A DNA stretch of 64,000 bases from an uncultured Coriobacteriaceae bacterium (GCA_902801175.1 CADCHF010000017.1:46243-110242); one strand, 5' to 3'. Counted from the first letter of the stretch, positions 43,050 to 52,464 are shown. Notes: generated by a model not told the origin, from the letters alone. Made by a program: numbers and translations.

Positions 43050-43874
43050 TTACTCCCAAACACTGAGCAGGCCATCGGGATAGCTTACGTTGGTAAAGGT
43101 TAGGCCCTCGGGAGGAGCGGTCTGCGCAGCTGCCGTACGGTTTTGCGCCGCAAGAACCTCCCCCACCCATGCGGGGTCCCTGTGCTCACGACCAACCTCG
43201 ACGAGCGTTCCAGTAATGATGCGAACCATATTATGGAGGAAGGCATTGCCGGTGATGTCAATGGCTGTGACCTGCTCGCCCATTTCCTGCTCTCGCGTCA
43301 CCGAAAGGCTCATGACGTTGCGACTGGTCGAACGGCCCTGTTCCTTGAGCATGCGTGCAGATGTCACCTTACAGAAGCTCGTAAAGTCATGCTCCCCCAC
43401 CAAAAGCTGTGCCGCCTCGTTCATTGCTTCGACGTTGAGATCTTGCGCAGGCCTGAGCCACCAGGTGTATCCAAGGAGCTGCATGGGTCGCTGACGCCCA
43501 CATGAGATGCGATATCGATAGCTTCTTGAGCTTGCGTCAAAGCGTGCCGAGAAGTCCTCGTTGGCCCTGAGAACTCGCCTGATCGAGATGTCGTCCGGAA
43601 CAAGGGCTGTCAGCGATGCCAAGAGCCGTCGGCCCGACAGATCGAGCTCGCTGTCGTATACGGGAACACTCACATACTGAGAGATGGCATGAACACCAGC
43701 ATCGGTACGCCCCGCGCAAACAAGCTCAACGTCGCGACGCAAGGCGGTAACAAGTGCCTCCCTAAGCGACCCAGCCACCGTACGATAGCCTTCCTGCTCG
43801 GCGAAGCCCGAGAAGTCCGTTCCACGATATCCAAGCTCAAGCACGAGCGTACCTTGACGCGTATACTCAGCCAT
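43050..43874 (-). CDS. truA: tRNA pseudouridine(38-40) synthase
   Basis: Modifies U38-U40 of the anticodon arm. The 274-residue protein has the catalytic Asp in CAGRTDAGVHA near residue 55, RSYRYRI near 107 and NAFLHNMVRIITGTLVEVG near 213, all TruA signatures. It lies downstream of the ribosomal operon but past a strong terminator that follows rplQ, so it probably has its own promoter in the 94-nt gap. Gene order rplQ-truA is widely conserved. Confidence 0.95.
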   Translation of the reverse strand: MAEYTRQGTLVLELGYRGTDFSGFAEQEGYRTVAGSLREALVTALRRDVELVCAGRTDAGVHAISQYVSVPVYDSELDLSGRRLLASLTALVPDDISIRRVLRANEDFSARFDASSRSYRYRISCGRQRPMQLLGYTWWLRPAQDLNVEAMNEAAQLLVGEHDFTSFCKVTSARMLKEQGRSTSRNVMSLSVTREQEMGEQVTAIDITGNAFLHNMVRIITGTLVEVGREHRDPAWVGEVLAAQNRTAAAQTAPPEGLTFTNVSYPDGLLSVWE

Positions 43875-43904
43875 TCCCTCTCCCCCTTGGTGCTATCGCT
43901 ACGA

Positions 43905-43939
43905 AAAGGGAGGCTGTGGCGCAAACCACAACCTCCCTT
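43905..43939 (-). terminator. Intrinsic terminator after rplQ
   Basis: On the minus strand AAGGGAGG(T)TGTGG pairs with CCACA(G)CCTCCCTT, followed by TTTTCG. It ends the alpha-operon segment before truA. Confidence 0.88.
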
Positions 43940-43968
43940 GCATACCGAATGGTGTGAGCGCTTACCTG

Positions 43969-44373
43969 CTACTCCTCAACCTTGGTAACGGCCTCGTTCT
44001 TGGGGGTGCAGGGCTCGGTCACGAGCTCGATGATGACGACCTCAGCGGCGTCACCCTTGCGGGGGCCAAGCTTCATGATGCGGGTGTAGCCACCGTTGCG
44101 GTCGGCCCACATGCCCTGAGCGGCCTTCTCAAAGACCTCGCGCACGAGCTCCTTGTCGCCAACCTTGGCAAGAGCCAGACGGCGGGAAGCAAGGTCGCCC
44201 TTCTTGGCCCAGGTGATGACCTTGTCAACATCGGGACGAATGGCCTTGGCGCGCACATCGAGGGTCTTGATGCGGTCGTTGGCAAGAAGTGCCTGCAGGA
44301 GGCTCTTCTTCATTGCCTTGGTATGAGAGGCATCGGTACCAAGCTTCATGCCCCTCTTCTTGTTGTGCCTCAT
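43969..44373 (-). CDS. rplQ: 50S ribosomal protein L17
   Basis: Binds 23S rRNA near the tunnel exit. The 134-residue protein opens with the family signature RHNKKRGMKLG and has IKTLDVRAKAIRPDVDKVITWAK near residue 35 (given here as a signature region). Length is typical with a short acidic actinobacterial-type tail (NEAVTKVEE). Last gene of the alpha operon, 32 nt after rpoA. Confidence 0.97.
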   Translation of the reverse strand: MRHNKKRGMKLGTDASHTKAMKKSLLQALLANDRIKTLDVRAKAIRPDVDKVITWAKKGDLASRRLALAKVGDKELVREVFEKAAQGMWADRNGGYTRIMKLGPRKGDAAEVVIIELVTEPCTPKNEAVTKVEE

Positions 44374-44405
44374 GGTCTATCTACTCCTAAATAACGTGCG
44401 AGTGT

Positions 44406-45347
44406 CTAGGCCTTGAGCCCAAGGCCCATGGCCTCGAGCTTGTCCTTGACTTCCTCGATGGACTTCACGCCAAAGTTGCGGATGTTAAGCAGGTCGTTCT
44501 CGGAGAACTCAACCAGCTGGCGCACAGAGTGGATACCAGCGCGCTTGAGGCAGTTGTAGGAGCGAACCGAAAGGTCCAGGTCCTCAATCTGCTTGTCAAG
44601 CTCGGTGTTGTCCTCCTCGACGCCGACGGCAAAGATCGAGGGCTCCTCCTGGGCCTCCTCTTCGTCGGTCAGGCTCATGAATGCCTTCATGTGCTGGTCG
44701 ACGATGTTGGCGGCCTCGACCACCGCGTCGCGCGGAGAAACGGAACCGTCGGTCTCGACCTCAAGGATCAGACGGTCGTAGTTGGTGTGCTGGCCGACGC
44801 GGCAAGGCTCAACGACCTTAGCGCAACGACGAACCGGCGAGTACAGCGAGTCAACGTTGATGAGACCGATGGGATCGCCCTCACGCTCGTTGTCGTCGCC
44901 AGAAACATAACCGCGGCCAGTACCAATGCGCATCTGCATGGTGAGGTGAGCGCCCTCACCCAGGGTGCAGATGTGATGCTCGACATTGATCAGCTCAAAG
45001 TCGGAGGGGATGTTGAAGTCGCCGCCGGTGATGGTGCAAGGACCATCAACCGAGATGGTGGCAACAGCCTCGTCGGCAGTGCCGTTAGCGCGGAACACCA
45101 GGCCCTTGACGTTAAGAACGATGTCAGTGACATCCTCAAACACGCCAGGAACGGTGGTGAACTCATGCTGAACACCGTCGATCTGGATGGCCTCCACAGC
45201 AGCGCCCTCGAGAGAGGAGAGCAGCACGCGACGCAGCGAGTTGCCAAGCGTGTCGCCGTAGCCACGCTCGAGCGGCTCTGCAGTCACGCGAGCGAGGTTG
45301 TCGTTGATCTCCTCTACCGACACCTGCGGTTGGATGAATTCGGACAT
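44406..45347 (-). CDS. rpoA: RNA polymerase alpha subunit
   Basis: Assembles RNA polymerase through its N-terminal domain and contacts DNA and activators through its C-terminal domain. The 313-residue protein shows EPLERGYGDTLGNSLRRVLLSS near residue 22 (dimer interface; quoted as a region), and the C-terminal helix-hairpin region LDLSVRSYNCLKRAGIHSV near 260 and LRNFGVKSIEEVKDKL-like sequence near 295. Standard place between rpsD and rplQ. Confidence 0.97.
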   Translation of the reverse strand: MSEFIQPQVSVEEINDNLARVTAEPLERGYGDTLGNSLRRVLLSSLEGAAVEAIQIDGVQHEFTTVPGVFEDVTDIVLNVKGLVFRANGTADEAVATISVDGPCTITGGDFNIPSDFELINVEHHICTLGEGAHLTMQMRIGTGRGYVSGDDNEREGDPIGLINVDSLYSPVRRCAKVVEPCRVGQHTNYDRLILEVETDGSVSPRDAVVEAANIVDQHMKAFMSLTDEEEAQEEPSIFAVGVEEDNTELDKQIEDLDLSVRSYNCLKRAGIHSVRQLVEFSENDLLNIRNFGVKSIEEVKDKLEAMGLGLKA

Positions 45348-45370
45348 GAATACCTCCTACCGGTCCAGTC

Positions 45371-45976
45371 TTACTTAGAGTAGAGCTCGACGATGAGCTG
45401 GGGATCGATGGTGCCGTCGGAGATGAGGTCAATCTGGTCGCGGGTCGGGAGCTGCAGCACGGTGCCGCGAAGCTTCTCGATGTCGACCTCGAGCCATGCG
45501 GGAACAGCCATGTGCTCGGAGGAGATCAGAGCCTCCTTGATGGGGAGCAGGTCCTTGGCCTTGTTGGACACAGCGATGACGTCGCCGGACTTAACGCGGT
45601 AGGACGGAATGTCCACGCGCTTGCCGTTGACGGTGATGTGGCCGTGACGCACGGTCTGACGAGCTTCCTTACGGGTGCGGGCAAAGCCCAGGCGGAAGAT
45701 GACGTTGTCAAGACGGCTCTCGAGGATGACCATGAGGTTGGTGCCGGTGATGCCGCTCATCTTCTTAGCGGAGTCGTAGTAGCCGCGGAACTGCTTCTCG
45801 AGCACGCCATAGATGAACTTGGCCTTCTGCTTCTCGCGGAGCTGCTGGCCGTACTCGCTCTCCTGGCGACGGCGACGACGGGGCTGACGATTGCTCTTCT
45901 TATTGATACCCAGAACGATCGGGTCAATGTCGAGGGACCTGCACCGCTTGAGGACAGGGGTCCTATCAACTGCCAT
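45371..45976 (-). CDS. rpsD: 30S ribosomal protein S4
   Basis: Primary 16S rRNA-binding protein and assembly nucleator. The 201-residue product contains the S4 RNA-binding fold (LESRLDNVIFRLGFARTRKEARQ near 95-120; RHGHITVNGKRVDIPSYRV near 121-140). The N-terminus lacks a zinc-binding cysteine set (only one Cys), as in C-minus forms. Gene lies 21 nt after rpsK and 23 nt before rpoA. Confidence 0.97.
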   Translation of the reverse strand: MAVDRTPVLKRCRSLDIDPIVLGINKKSNRQPRRRRRQESEYGQQLREKQKAKFIYGVLEKQFRGYYDSAKKMSGITGTNLMVILESRLDNVIFRLGFARTRKEARQTVRHGHITVNGKRVDIPSYRVKSGDVIAVSNKAKDLLPIKEALISSEHMAVPAWLEVDIEKLRGTVLQLPTRDQIDLISDGTIDPQLIVELYSK

Positions 45977-45997
45977 AGTTATGAGTCCTTCCTCGTG

Positions 45998-46399
45998 CTA
46001 CACGCGACGGCGCTTCTTGGGGCGGCAGCCGTTGTGCGGAATGGGGGTCTTGTCCTGAATGCCGGAAACCTCGAGGCCAGCAGCCTGGAGGGAACGGATA
46101 GCCGTCTCGCGGCCCGAACCGGGGCCCTTCACGAAGACGGAGACCTTCTTCAGGCCATGATCCATAGCGGCCTTTGCGGCAGCCTCGGCGGCCAGCTGGG
46201 CGGCGAACGGCGTGGACTTGCGGGAGCCCTTGAAGCCGACGGTACCACCCGACTGCCAGGAGATGACGTTGCCCTGGGGATCGGTGATGGTCACGATGGT
46301 GTTGTTGAACGTGGACTTGATGTGGGCCTGGCCCACGGCGATGTTCTTGCGCTCGCTGCGGCGGACGCGCTGAACGCGCTGGTTCTTCTTCTGTGCCAT
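45998..46399 (-). CDS. rpsK: 30S ribosomal protein S11
   Basis: Platform protein near the Shine-Dalgarno/anti-SD helix. The 133-residue protein has [18 protein letters not shown] near residue 28, [16 protein letters not shown] near 60, and [18 protein letters not shown] near 95, ending in the basic RPKKRRRV tail. It follows rpsM by 9 nt. Confidence 0.97.
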   Translation of the reverse strand: MAQKKNQRVQRVRRSERKNIAVGQAHIKSTFNNTIVTITDPQGNVISWQSGGTVGFKGSRKSTPFAAQLAAEAAAKAAMDHGLKKVSVFVKGPGSGRETAIRSLQAAGLEVSGIQDKTPIPHNGCRPKKRRRV

Positions 46400-46408
46400 G
46401 GTCTACTC

Positions 46409-46780
46409 CTAGCCCTTCTTCCTTGCACCGATCTGGCGCTTCTTGCCCTTGCGGGTACGAGCGTTGGTGTGGGTGCGCTGGCCGTGGACAGGGAGACCCT
46501 TGCGGTGACGGAGGCCGCGGTAGCAGCCAATCTCCATCAGGCGAGCGGTGTTCTGACGAACCTCGCGACGGAGGTCACCCTCGGTGGTGTAGTTCTCATG
46601 GATGTAGTCACGCAGACGCGTAACCTCGTCCTCGGAGAGGTCCTTGGACTTGATGGTGGGGTCAACACCGGTGGCTTCGCAAATCTTGGTTGCGCTCGTG
46701 CGACCGATGCCATAGATGTAGGTGAGTGCGATCTCCGTGCGCTTCTCGCGCGGGAGGTCGACGCCATTGATACGGGCCAA
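46409..46780 (-). CDS. rpsM: 30S ribosomal protein S13 (TTG start)
   Basis: Head protein contacting the P-site tRNA and L5. The 123-residue product begins M(TTG)ARINGVDLP, has [14 protein letters not shown] near residue 21, and [21 protein letters not shown] near 91 (signature region), with the basic C-terminal tail. No ATG is present at the right place; TTG at 46780 follows AAGGAG by 6 nt and gives the exact family start. The rpmJ stop lies 14 nt upstream. Confidence 0.94.
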   Translation of the reverse strand: MARINGVDLPREKRTEIALTYIYGIGRTSATKICEATGVDPTIKSKDLSEDEVTRLRDYIHENYTTEGDLRREVRQNTARLMEIGCYRGLRHRKGLPVHGQRTHTNARTRKGKKRQIGARKKG

Positions 46781-46794
46781 CTTTGTCTCCTTCC

Positions 46795-46908
46795 CTAGCC
46801 CTGGCGCTGCTTGTGGCGCGGGTTCTCGCAGATGACGTAAACCTTGCCATGGCGACGGATGACCTTGCACTTGTCGCACATCTTCTTGACCGAAGGACGT
46901 ACCTTCAT
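46795..46908 (-). CDS. rpmJ: 50S ribosomal protein L36
   Basis: The 37-residue protein [19 protein letters not shown]…[17 protein letters not shown] is L36, written here in two parts. It has the complete zinc-binding set: Cys11, Cys14, Cys27 and His32, so this is the zinc-containing (C+) form. GGAAAG lies 4 nt before the ATG. Too short for most gene finders; it sits between infA (162 nt) and rpsM (14 nt), its normal place. Confidence 0.95.
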   Translation of the reverse strand: MKVRPSVKKMCDKCKVIRRHGKVYVICENPRHKQRQG

Positions 46909-47025
46909 CTGTCTTTCCTTCCGGTAGTACTTATACGTACTGGTGGTACGGGGTGGCGAACCAGGTGGAAGCTAGTCCGCGCTATATCTTCGCCCAGCCG
47001 CAGGCGTGAATTCCATACTCACTTG

Positions 47026-47046
47026 ATGAGACCCCTGGGGTCTCAT
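47026..47046 (-). other. Short palindrome between infA and rpmJ
   Basis: ATGAGACCC pairs with GGGTCTCAT with a 3-nt loop. It may tune rpmJ-onward expression relative to infA; no U-run follows. Confidence 0.55.
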
Positions 47047-47070
47047 TGGTAGTGCTTATTGCTGCAAGTC

Positions 47071-47289
47071 TTACTTGTAGCGGTAGGTAATGCGACCACG
47101 CGTAAGGTCGTAGGGAGAAATCTCAACGACCACGCGATCTCCGGGGAGGATGCGGATGTAGTTCATCCTGATCTTTCCAGAGATGGTGCAGAGGATGGTC
47201 TTGCCGTTTTCAAGCTCGACGTTGAACATTGCGTTGGGAAGAGGCTCGACGACCTTACCCTCAAGCTCGATTGCATCCTGCTTGCTCAC
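47071..47289 (-). CDS. infA: Translation initiation factor IF-1
   Basis: Binds the A site of the 30S subunit during initiation. The 72-residue OB-fold protein has the expected [20 protein letters not shown] start, [18 protein letters not shown] middle and [15 protein letters not shown] end (quoted by regions). It begins the infA-rpmJ-rpsM-rpsK-rpsD-rpoA-rplQ segment; because map upstream ends at a strong terminator, a promoter is expected in 47290-47560. Confidence 0.97.
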   Translation of the reverse strand: MSKQDAIELEGKVVEPLPNAMFNVELENGKTILCTISGKIRMNYIRILPGDRVVVEISPYDLTRGRITYRYK

Positions 47290-47652
47290 ACAAACCTGCC
47301 TTCTACGCGCATAACACAGCGACTATTAATCTTATCCAAAACAGAGTTCTGAGTCCACCGTGCATGAAACCATCACAGCTTTTCGCATCGCACATGCACA
47401 ATAGCTGCAAGATTGAAGAAGTCAGCACAGTATCCCACCCGATTTCGCCGTTACGCCAACTCCTTGCAGGAAGCCTTTGCATACCAAAAACTCATTGCTC
47501 AATATCCACCTGACTGTTCGTTTCCACATCGGCTCGCAAGCGGTTGACCCTAAGGACCTAACGTAAAAGTGCCGTACTGGAGCTGTTCTCTTCCAGTACG
47601 GCACTTTGGTTACTCGCATTTGCCTGTATGAGTGGAAGGCCTTAGCCTAGTA
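47290..47652. other. Intergenic region infA / map with terminator
   Basis: Contains the map terminator (separate entry). The AT-rich part 47300-47480 presumably carries the infA promoter. No gene is seen. Confidence 0.55.
47562..47607 (-). terminator. Intrinsic terminator after map
   Basis: Perfect 16-nt arms (AAAGTGCCGTACTGGA, 47566-47581 and 47592-47607) with a 10-nt loop; on the minus strand TTTTACG follows. Confidence 0.9.
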
Positions 47653-48438
47653 CTACTCGCCACCCTGCAGTGTGCACCATGGGCCCTCGTCGTCAGCAGT
47701 GAGAATCACGGGGCCGTCCTTGGTAATGGCAATCGAGTTCTCGTAGTGAGCTGCCGGCTGGCCGTCGTTGGTTACAACGGTCCACCCATTTGCCAAGGTA
47801 TGGTTCTTGTGGGTGCCCATAGTAATCATCGGCTCGATGGCGATGGTCATGCCAACCTGCAGCTTAACGCCACGACCGCGCCTACCGTAGTTGGGGACGT
47901 TTGGATCCTCGTGCATCACGCGACCAACACCGTGACCAACGTACTCGCGGACCACGCCGTAGCCGTTGCTCTCCGCAAGATGCTGCACTGCGTAGCCAAT
48001 ATCGCCAAGGTGGTTGCCGGGAACTGCCTGCTCGATGCCAGCCTTGAGGCAGTCGCGTGTGACCTCGCATAGCGCCTTTACCTCATCGGACACCTTGCCC
48101 ACAAAGAAGGTCCAAGCGTTGTCTCCGACCCAACCACCAATGGTGGCGCCGGTATCGATGCTAATGATGTCTCCCTCTTTGAGGAAGGTGACGGGCGATG
48201 GGATGCCGTGAACGATCTCTTCGTTTACCGAGGCACAGACGGAGGCCGGGAAGCCATACAGCCCCTTGAAGCCAGGAATGCCACCGTGCAGCCTGATGAA
48301 TCCCTCAACGGCCGCATCGATTTCCTTGGTGGACACGCCAGGCTTGGCAAGGCTGCCGGCAAGCCTAAGTGCTGCCTTAGAGACCGCACCTGCCTTCTTA
48401 AACGCTTCGATTTCCTCGGGCGACTTGATGATGATCAT
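47653..48438 (-). CDS. map: Methionine aminopeptidase type I
   Basis: Removes the initiator Met from nascent proteins. The 261-residue protein has the pita-bread metal ligands: Asp in SIDTGATIGGWVGDNAWTF near residues 95-110, His in EYVGHGVGRVMHEDPNVPN near 170, Glu in AIEPMI near 202 and Glu in the C-terminal ITKDG/… region. No N-terminal zinc-finger extension. It follows adk after 117 nt with a GC-rich hairpin in the gap; both genes are classic members of the spc-alpha junction. Confidence 0.96.
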   Translation of the reverse strand: MIIIKSPEEIEAFKKAGAVSKAALRLAGSLAKPGVSTKEIDAAVEGFIRLHGGIPGFKGLYGFPASVCASVNEEIVHGIPSPVTFLKEGDIISIDTGATIGGWVGDNAWTFFVGKVSDEVKALCEVTRDCLKAGIEQAVPGNHLGDIGYAVQHLAESNGYGVVREYVGHGVGRVMHEDPNVPNYGRRGRGVKLQVGMTIAIEPMITMGTHKNHTLANGWTVVTNDGQPAAHYENSIAITKDGPVILTADDEGPWCTLQGGE

Positions 48439-48504
48439 GTGACGCAGTTCTTTCTCTCTCCATCTACCAACAGGAGCAAGGCGGCCCCCACCACCTTATG
48501 CACA

Positions 48505-48531
48505 TGCGCCCCGCAAGTACTCCGGGGCGCA
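48505..48531 (-). other. Hairpin between adk and map
   Basis: TGCGCCCC/GGGGCGCA arms (8 nt, 11-nt loop) without a U-run; partial termination or processing between adk and map. Confidence 0.55.
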
Positions 48532-48555
48532 CTCATATCGTATTGAGGAACTAGT

Positions 48556-49182
48556 TTATAGGCCAAGCTCCTTCTTGACGTCAACATAGACCTCATCCAC
48601 AGGACGGTCACCGTCGACCTTGATCAGGATGCCCTTGCCACCGTAGTACTCGATGAGCGGAGCGGTCTGGGCCTGATAGGTGTCGAGACGCTTCTGGATG
48701 GTCTCGGGCTTGTCGTCGTCGCGCTGGTACATCTCGCCGCCGCAGCGAGGGCAGACCTCGGTACCTGCAGGAGCGGTGTAGCTGCAGCTACGGCAAGTGC
48801 GGCGAGAGGAGAGGCGCTCGATGATGACCGGGAAGGCCACATCAACCAGCAGTGCGCCATCAAGCTTGACACCCATGGCCTCGAGCTCGGAGTCAAGGGT
48901 CACAGCCTGGGCGGTGTTGCGCGGGAAGCCGTCAAGGATAAAGCCCTTCTTGGCGTCGTCGGCCTGCAGGCGCTCCTTGACCAGGTCGATGACGAGCTGG
49001 TCGGGAACGAGCTTGCCCTCGTCCATGAAGGCCTTGGCCTGCTTGCCGAGCTCGCTCTGAGCCTTAACGGCCGCACGAAGCAGGTCGCCAGTGGAGATGT
49101 GAGCAATGCCGTAATCTGCAACGAGCTTCTGAGCCTGGGTGCCCTTGCCAGCGCCGGGAGCGCCAAGGAGAACGAGATTCAT
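48556..49182 (-). CDS. adk: Adenylate kinase (zinc-binding LID)
   Basis: Interconverts AMP, ADP and ATP. The 208-residue protein starts with LLGAPGAGKGTQAQ (Walker A) and has LDGFPRNTAQA near 85. The LID domain carries four cysteines, RTCRSCSYTA…EVCPRCGG near residues 126-150, a structural zinc site typical of Gram-positive enzymes. The ATG at 49182 starts exactly at the P-loop strand; the frame is open ten codons upstream. Begins the adk-map unit after the secY terminator. Confidence 0.96.
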   Translation of the reverse strand: MNLVLLGAPGAGKGTQAQKLVADYGIAHISTGDLLRAAVKAQSELGKQAKAFMDEGKLVPDQLVIDLVKERLQADDAKKGFILDGFPRNTAQAVTLDSELEAMGVKLDGALLVDVAFPVIIERLSSRRTCRSCSYTAPAGTEVCPRCGGEMYQRDDDKPETIQKRLDTYQAQTAPLIEYYGGKGILIKVDGDRPVDEVYVDVKKELGL

Positions 49183-49594
49183 AAGGTACCGCCTTTCATG
49201 GATGGGTGACACATTGATACATACAGTCTACTCGCATGGCGTGAGATATAAGGGCTGATTGTTTTCACCTCACGTGCTCCATCGGTGAGCAGCAATGCGG
49301 CTGATGACTCCCGCAGATCCATCCCGACGGCTTCTGTCTGAGTCAGCTTGACCCAACAAAGAATCCGTTGAGGCCTAAGCTACGGTGGATGTTGGGCCGC
49401 ACTTTCTATGGATGCATTTCTGCATTACATGCTTTAGGACGACAGTTGACCATCAACTCCCCTGCACCCTACCTTGCAAACGTTTGCCCACAGCAGCTTG
49501 GTTCAACTGGTGCCTCGGATTTGCGCACCGAGCCGTTACACACAAAAGCGGGGACCAAATGGCCCCCGCTCATACTTGCACTATGTGAGCACTC
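49183..49594. other. Intergenic region adk / secY
   Basis: About 400 nt: the secY terminator at its left end and, further right, unannotated sequence that should hold the adk promoter. An unusually wide gap for this cluster; no gene seen. Confidence 0.55.
49543..49570 (-). terminator. Intrinsic terminator after secY
   Basis: On the minus strand AGCGGGGGCC pairs with GGTCCCCGCT, 4-nt loop, followed by TTTTGTGTG. It ends the spc segment. Confidence 0.88.
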
Positions 49595-50875
49595 TTACTT
49601 GAAGAAGCCCTCGTAGTTGTGCATCTTCAGCTGGCTCTCGAGCGATGCGATGGTATCCATTGCAACACCCACCATGATGAGCACCGAAGTTCCTCCAAAA
49701 GCCTGAATCAACGGGTTAGACGTGAAGGTGAAGATAATGGAGGGGATGACCGCCAGGGCAGCCATAAAGACCGCACCAGGAAGCGTGATGTGGTTAAGCA
49801 CGCTCTGGATGTAGTCGGCCGTGGCCTTGCCAGGGCGGACGCCAGGAATAAAGCCACCTGACTTCTTGAGCTGGTCAGCAGTCTCCTCGGGGTTGAACAC
49901 CATTGCCGTGTAGAAGTACGCGAAGAACACGATGAACACGACGGAGAGAATCCAGTTGAGCCAACCAGTAGAGATGGCGTTGGCAAATGCCTGGATCCAG
50001 CCAACACGCGGGAAGAACACGGCAAGCTGTGCCGGAAGGTACAGGATGGCGCTCGCAAAGATGATGGGCACGACGCCGGCAGTGTTGACCTTGATGGGCA
50101 GGTAGGTGGACTGGCCACCCATGACCCTGCGGCCAACAACGCGCTTGGCATACTGCACGGGAATACGACGCTGTCCACGCTCGATGTAGACGATCAGCGG
50201 GATGATGGCCAGAATCACGACAAGGGTGATGATGGTCAGGATCATGCCGTTGGTGGAGGTCGTCACCGAGGAGATAAGGGCAGTGGGCAGGCCGCTCATG
50301 ATGTTGCAGAAGATGATGAGCGACATGCCGTTGCCAATACCCCTCTGGGTAATGACCTCACCGAGCCACATAATGAGAATGGCACCAACCACCAGCACAA
50401 AGACGATGATGATGTTCTCGAGCATCTCGGGGAACCCGAGGCCAGAGAAGTCGATGCCATAGCTCTTGAACAGGAACAGGTAGCCGATCGCGTTGATCGT
50501 CGCAAGCGCAACCGTAAGATAACGGGTGTACTGGGTAATCTTGCGCTGACCGCTCTCACCCTCCTTGGCAAGCTCGCCAAGGGAAGGAATGACGGTCTGC
50601 ATCATCTGGAAGATGATCTGCGCGGTGATGTAGGGCATGATGCCAAGGCTAAACACCGACACACGCGACAGTGCGCCGCCAGAGAAGAGGTTAAGCACCG
50701 CGAGCGCACCGCTCTCGGAAGCTGCGTTCTTGTATGCCTCAAGCATGTCCGTGAACGGAATGCCAGGAGCAGGCAGATATGCACCGAAGCGGTAAAGGAG
50801 CAAAATCGCAAGGGTGATTGCGATCTTTTTCCTCAGCTCGGGGATGCGGAATGCGTTTGCGAATCCCTTAAGCAC
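49595..50875 (-). CDS. secY: Protein translocase channel subunit SecY
   Basis: Ten-TM inner-membrane channel for protein export, with SecE/SecG. The 426-residue protein has the amphipathic N-terminus, plug-region FSGGALSRVSVFSLGIMPYI near 67 (region), LAKEGESGQRKI near 105, and the cytoplasmic loops ERGQRRIPVQYAKR near 233 and PEETADQLKKSGGFIPGVRPG near 335 that contact ribosome and SecA. Start lies 3 nt after the rplO stop. Confidence 0.97.
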   Translation of the reverse strand: MLKGFANAFRIPELRKKIAITLAILLLYRFGAYLPAPGIPFTDMLEAYKNAASESGALAVLNLFSGGALSRVSVFSLGIMPYITAQIIFQMMQTVIPSLGELAKEGESGQRKITQYTRYLTVALATINAIGYLFLFKSYGIDFSGLGFPEMLENIIIVFVLVVGAILIMWLGEVITQRGIGNGMSLIIFCNIMSGLPTALISSVTTSTNGMILTIITLVVILAIIPLIVYIERGQRRIPVQYAKRVVGRRVMGGQSTYLPIKVNTAGVVPIIFASAILYLPAQLAVFFPRVGWIQAFANAISTGWLNWILSVVFIVFFAYFYTAMVFNPEETADQLKKSGGFIPGVRPGKATADYIQSVLNHITLPGAVFMAALAVIPSIIFTFTSNPLIQAFGGTSVLIMVGVAMDTIASLESQLKMHNYEGFFK

Positions 50876-50878
50876 GGC

Positions 50879-51319
50879 TTACTCGACCTTTCCTCCAGCC
50901 GCCTCAATCTTGGCCTTGGCCGAGGCGGAGACCTTGTCAACAGCCACGGTGAGCTTCTTGGTCAGCTCGCCGTCGCCGAGGACCTTGACGGGGATGTAGT
51001 CGTGCTTGATAACACCCTTGGCAACGAGTGCCTCGGTGTTGACGGTCTCGCCGTCCTCGAAGAGAGCCTCGAGGCGAGCGACGTTGACCGGAGCGTACTC
51101 CACACGGTTGCGGTTCTTGAATCCGGGGAGCTTAGGCAGACGCATGGCGAGCGGCTGCTGGCCACCCTCGAAGCCTGCGCCCTTGCCGCCACCGGAACGG
51201 GAGAGCTGGCCCTTGGTGCCGCGGCCGGCCGTGGTGCCGTGCCCGGACGAGTTGCCGCGGCCGATGCGCTTGCGGTTCTTGCGCGAACCGTCCGCGGGAC
51301 GAAGATCGTTGAGCTGCAT
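50879..51319 (-). CDS. rplO: 50S ribosomal protein L15
   Basis: Late assembly protein of the large subunit. The 146-residue product has the glycine/arginine-rich N-terminus ([19 protein letters not shown], quoted region) and [19 protein letters not shown] near 50. It is 12 nt after rpmD and 3 nt before secY. Confidence 0.97.
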   Translation of the reverse strand: MQLNDLRPADGSRKNRKRIGRGNSSGHGTTAGRGTKGQLSRSGGGKGAGFEGGQQPLAMRLPKLPGFKNRNRVEYAPVNVARLEALFEDGETVNTEALVAKGVIKHDYIPVKVLGDGELTKKLTVAVDKVSASAKAKIEAAGGKVE

Positions 51320-51331
51320 GATTGGTGACTC

Positions 51332-51517
51332 CTAAATCTCTTCCACTTCGACCAGGTGCTTGATCTTGAAGATCATGCCGCGAATGCTCGGGTTGTCCGG
51401 CTGCTCGACGACACTGTTGACCTTGTGCAGGCCAAGAGCGCGAGCAGTAGCGGTCTGGTCCTTCTTGGTGCTGGTGGTTGCGCTACGCACCAGCTTGATC
51501 CTCAGCTTGTCTGCCAT
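51332..51517 (-). CDS. rpmD: 50S ribosomal protein L30
   Basis: The 61-residue protein has the L30 core: [10 protein letters not shown] at the start, [25 protein letters not shown] in the middle (two-strand, helix fold), and a short end. Starts 3 nt after rpsE. L30 is present in actinobacteria and Gram-positive bacteria but not universal. Confidence 0.96.
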   Translation of the reverse strand: MADKLRIKLVRSATTSTKKDQTATARALGLHKVNSVVEQPDNPSIRGMIFKIKHLVEVEEI

Positions 51518-51520
51518 GGC

Positions 51521-52042
51521 TTAGGCCTCCTTACCGCTAAACATCTCGGCAACGGAGAGGCCACGACGGTCTGCCGTATCCTCGGGGCTGGAGAGCTCCT
51601 TGAGGCCCTCGGCAGCAGCCTTGATGCTGTTGAGTGCGTTGCTGGTGCCCAGCGACTTGGAGAGAATGTTGGTGATGCCAGCAAGCTCGAAAAGCGGACG
51701 GACGGGGCCGCCGGCGATAACGCCGGTACCCTCGACAGCGGGCTTGATGAGCACGCGGCCGGCACCGTAATGGCCCAAGACCTCATGGGGAATCGAGCCG
51801 CTCTCGGTCACGGGGACGTGGAACATGTTCTTCTTGGCGTCGTCGACGCCCTTCTGGATGGCCAGGGGCACTTCGGTGGACTTGCCCATGCCGAGGCCTA
51901 CGTTACCCTTGCCGTCGCCAACGGCAACGAGGGCGACGAGGCTCATACGACGACCACCCTTGACGACCTTAGAAACGCGGTGGATGTAGACGACGCGCTC
52001 CTGAAGATCGGATTCATTCTGGCGCTTGCGATCACGTGGCAT
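51521..52042 (-). CDS. rpsE: 30S ribosomal protein S5
   Basis: Helps decoding accuracy at the A-site entry. The 173-residue product has the N-terminal double-stranded RNA-like domain ([31 protein letters not shown]) and the C-terminal domain with [25 protein letters not shown] near 95-118. It is 13 nt after rplR. Confidence 0.97.
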   Translation of the reverse strand: MPRDRKRQNESDLQERVVYIHRVSKVVKGGRRMSLVALVAVGDGKGNVGLGMGKSTEVPLAIQKGVDDAKKNMFHVPVTESGSIPHEVLGHYGAGRVLIKPAVEGTGVIAGGPVRPLFELAGITNILSKSLGTSNALNSIKAAAEGLKELSSPEDTADRRGLSVAEMFSGKEA

Positions 52043-52055
52043 GAAACTAATCCTC

Positions 52056-52424
52056 CTAGAACTTCAGGCCCGCGGCGCGGGCACCGTCAGCGAGAGCCTT
52101 CACACGACCATGGTAGAGGTGGCCGCCGCGGTCGAAGGTGACCGTGGTGACGCCCTTCTCCAAGGCGCGCTCCGCCACGAGCTTGCCCACAAGCTCGGCT
52201 GCCTCCTTGTTGGAGCCAATCTTGCCGGTAGCCTTGAAAGCGGGGTCAATAGTGGAGGCAGAGCAGATGGTCTTGCCATCGGCGTCATCAATCACCTGTG
52301 CATAGATATGGGCGTTGGTGCGACGGACATTGAGGCGCGGACGCTCGGCGGTGCCGAAGACCTTGGCGCGAACGCGACGCTTGCGGCGCTCGAGCTGCTC
52401 CTTCTTGGCCTTGTACTTGTTCAT
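52056..52424 (-). CDS. rplR: 50S ribosomal protein L18
   Basis: Binds 5S rRNA. The 122-residue protein starts with a basic tail ([17 protein letters not shown]) and has [20 protein letters not shown] and [22 protein letters not shown], the standard L18 pattern. A hairpin lies in the 65-nt gap after rplF. Confidence 0.97.
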   Translation of the reverse strand: MNKYKAKKEQLERRKRRVRAKVFGTAERPRLNVRRTNAHIYAQVIDDADGKTICSASTIDPAFKATGKIGSNKEAAELVGKLVAERALEKGVTTVTFDRGGHLYHGRVKALADGARAAGLKF

Positions 52425-52442
52425 TCCTTCTCCTTTGCATTG

Positions 52443-52464
52443 CCATCACCTGACGGGGTGATGG
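52443..52464 (-). other. Hairpin between rplF and rplR
   Basis: CCATCACC/GGTGATGG, 6-nt loop, in the 65-nt intercistronic gap; no U-run. Confidence 0.55.

Noticed and set aside
49368..49616. Small plus-strand frames in the adk-secY gap
   Set aside because: No ribosome-binding site, no homology and they run into the secY terminator.
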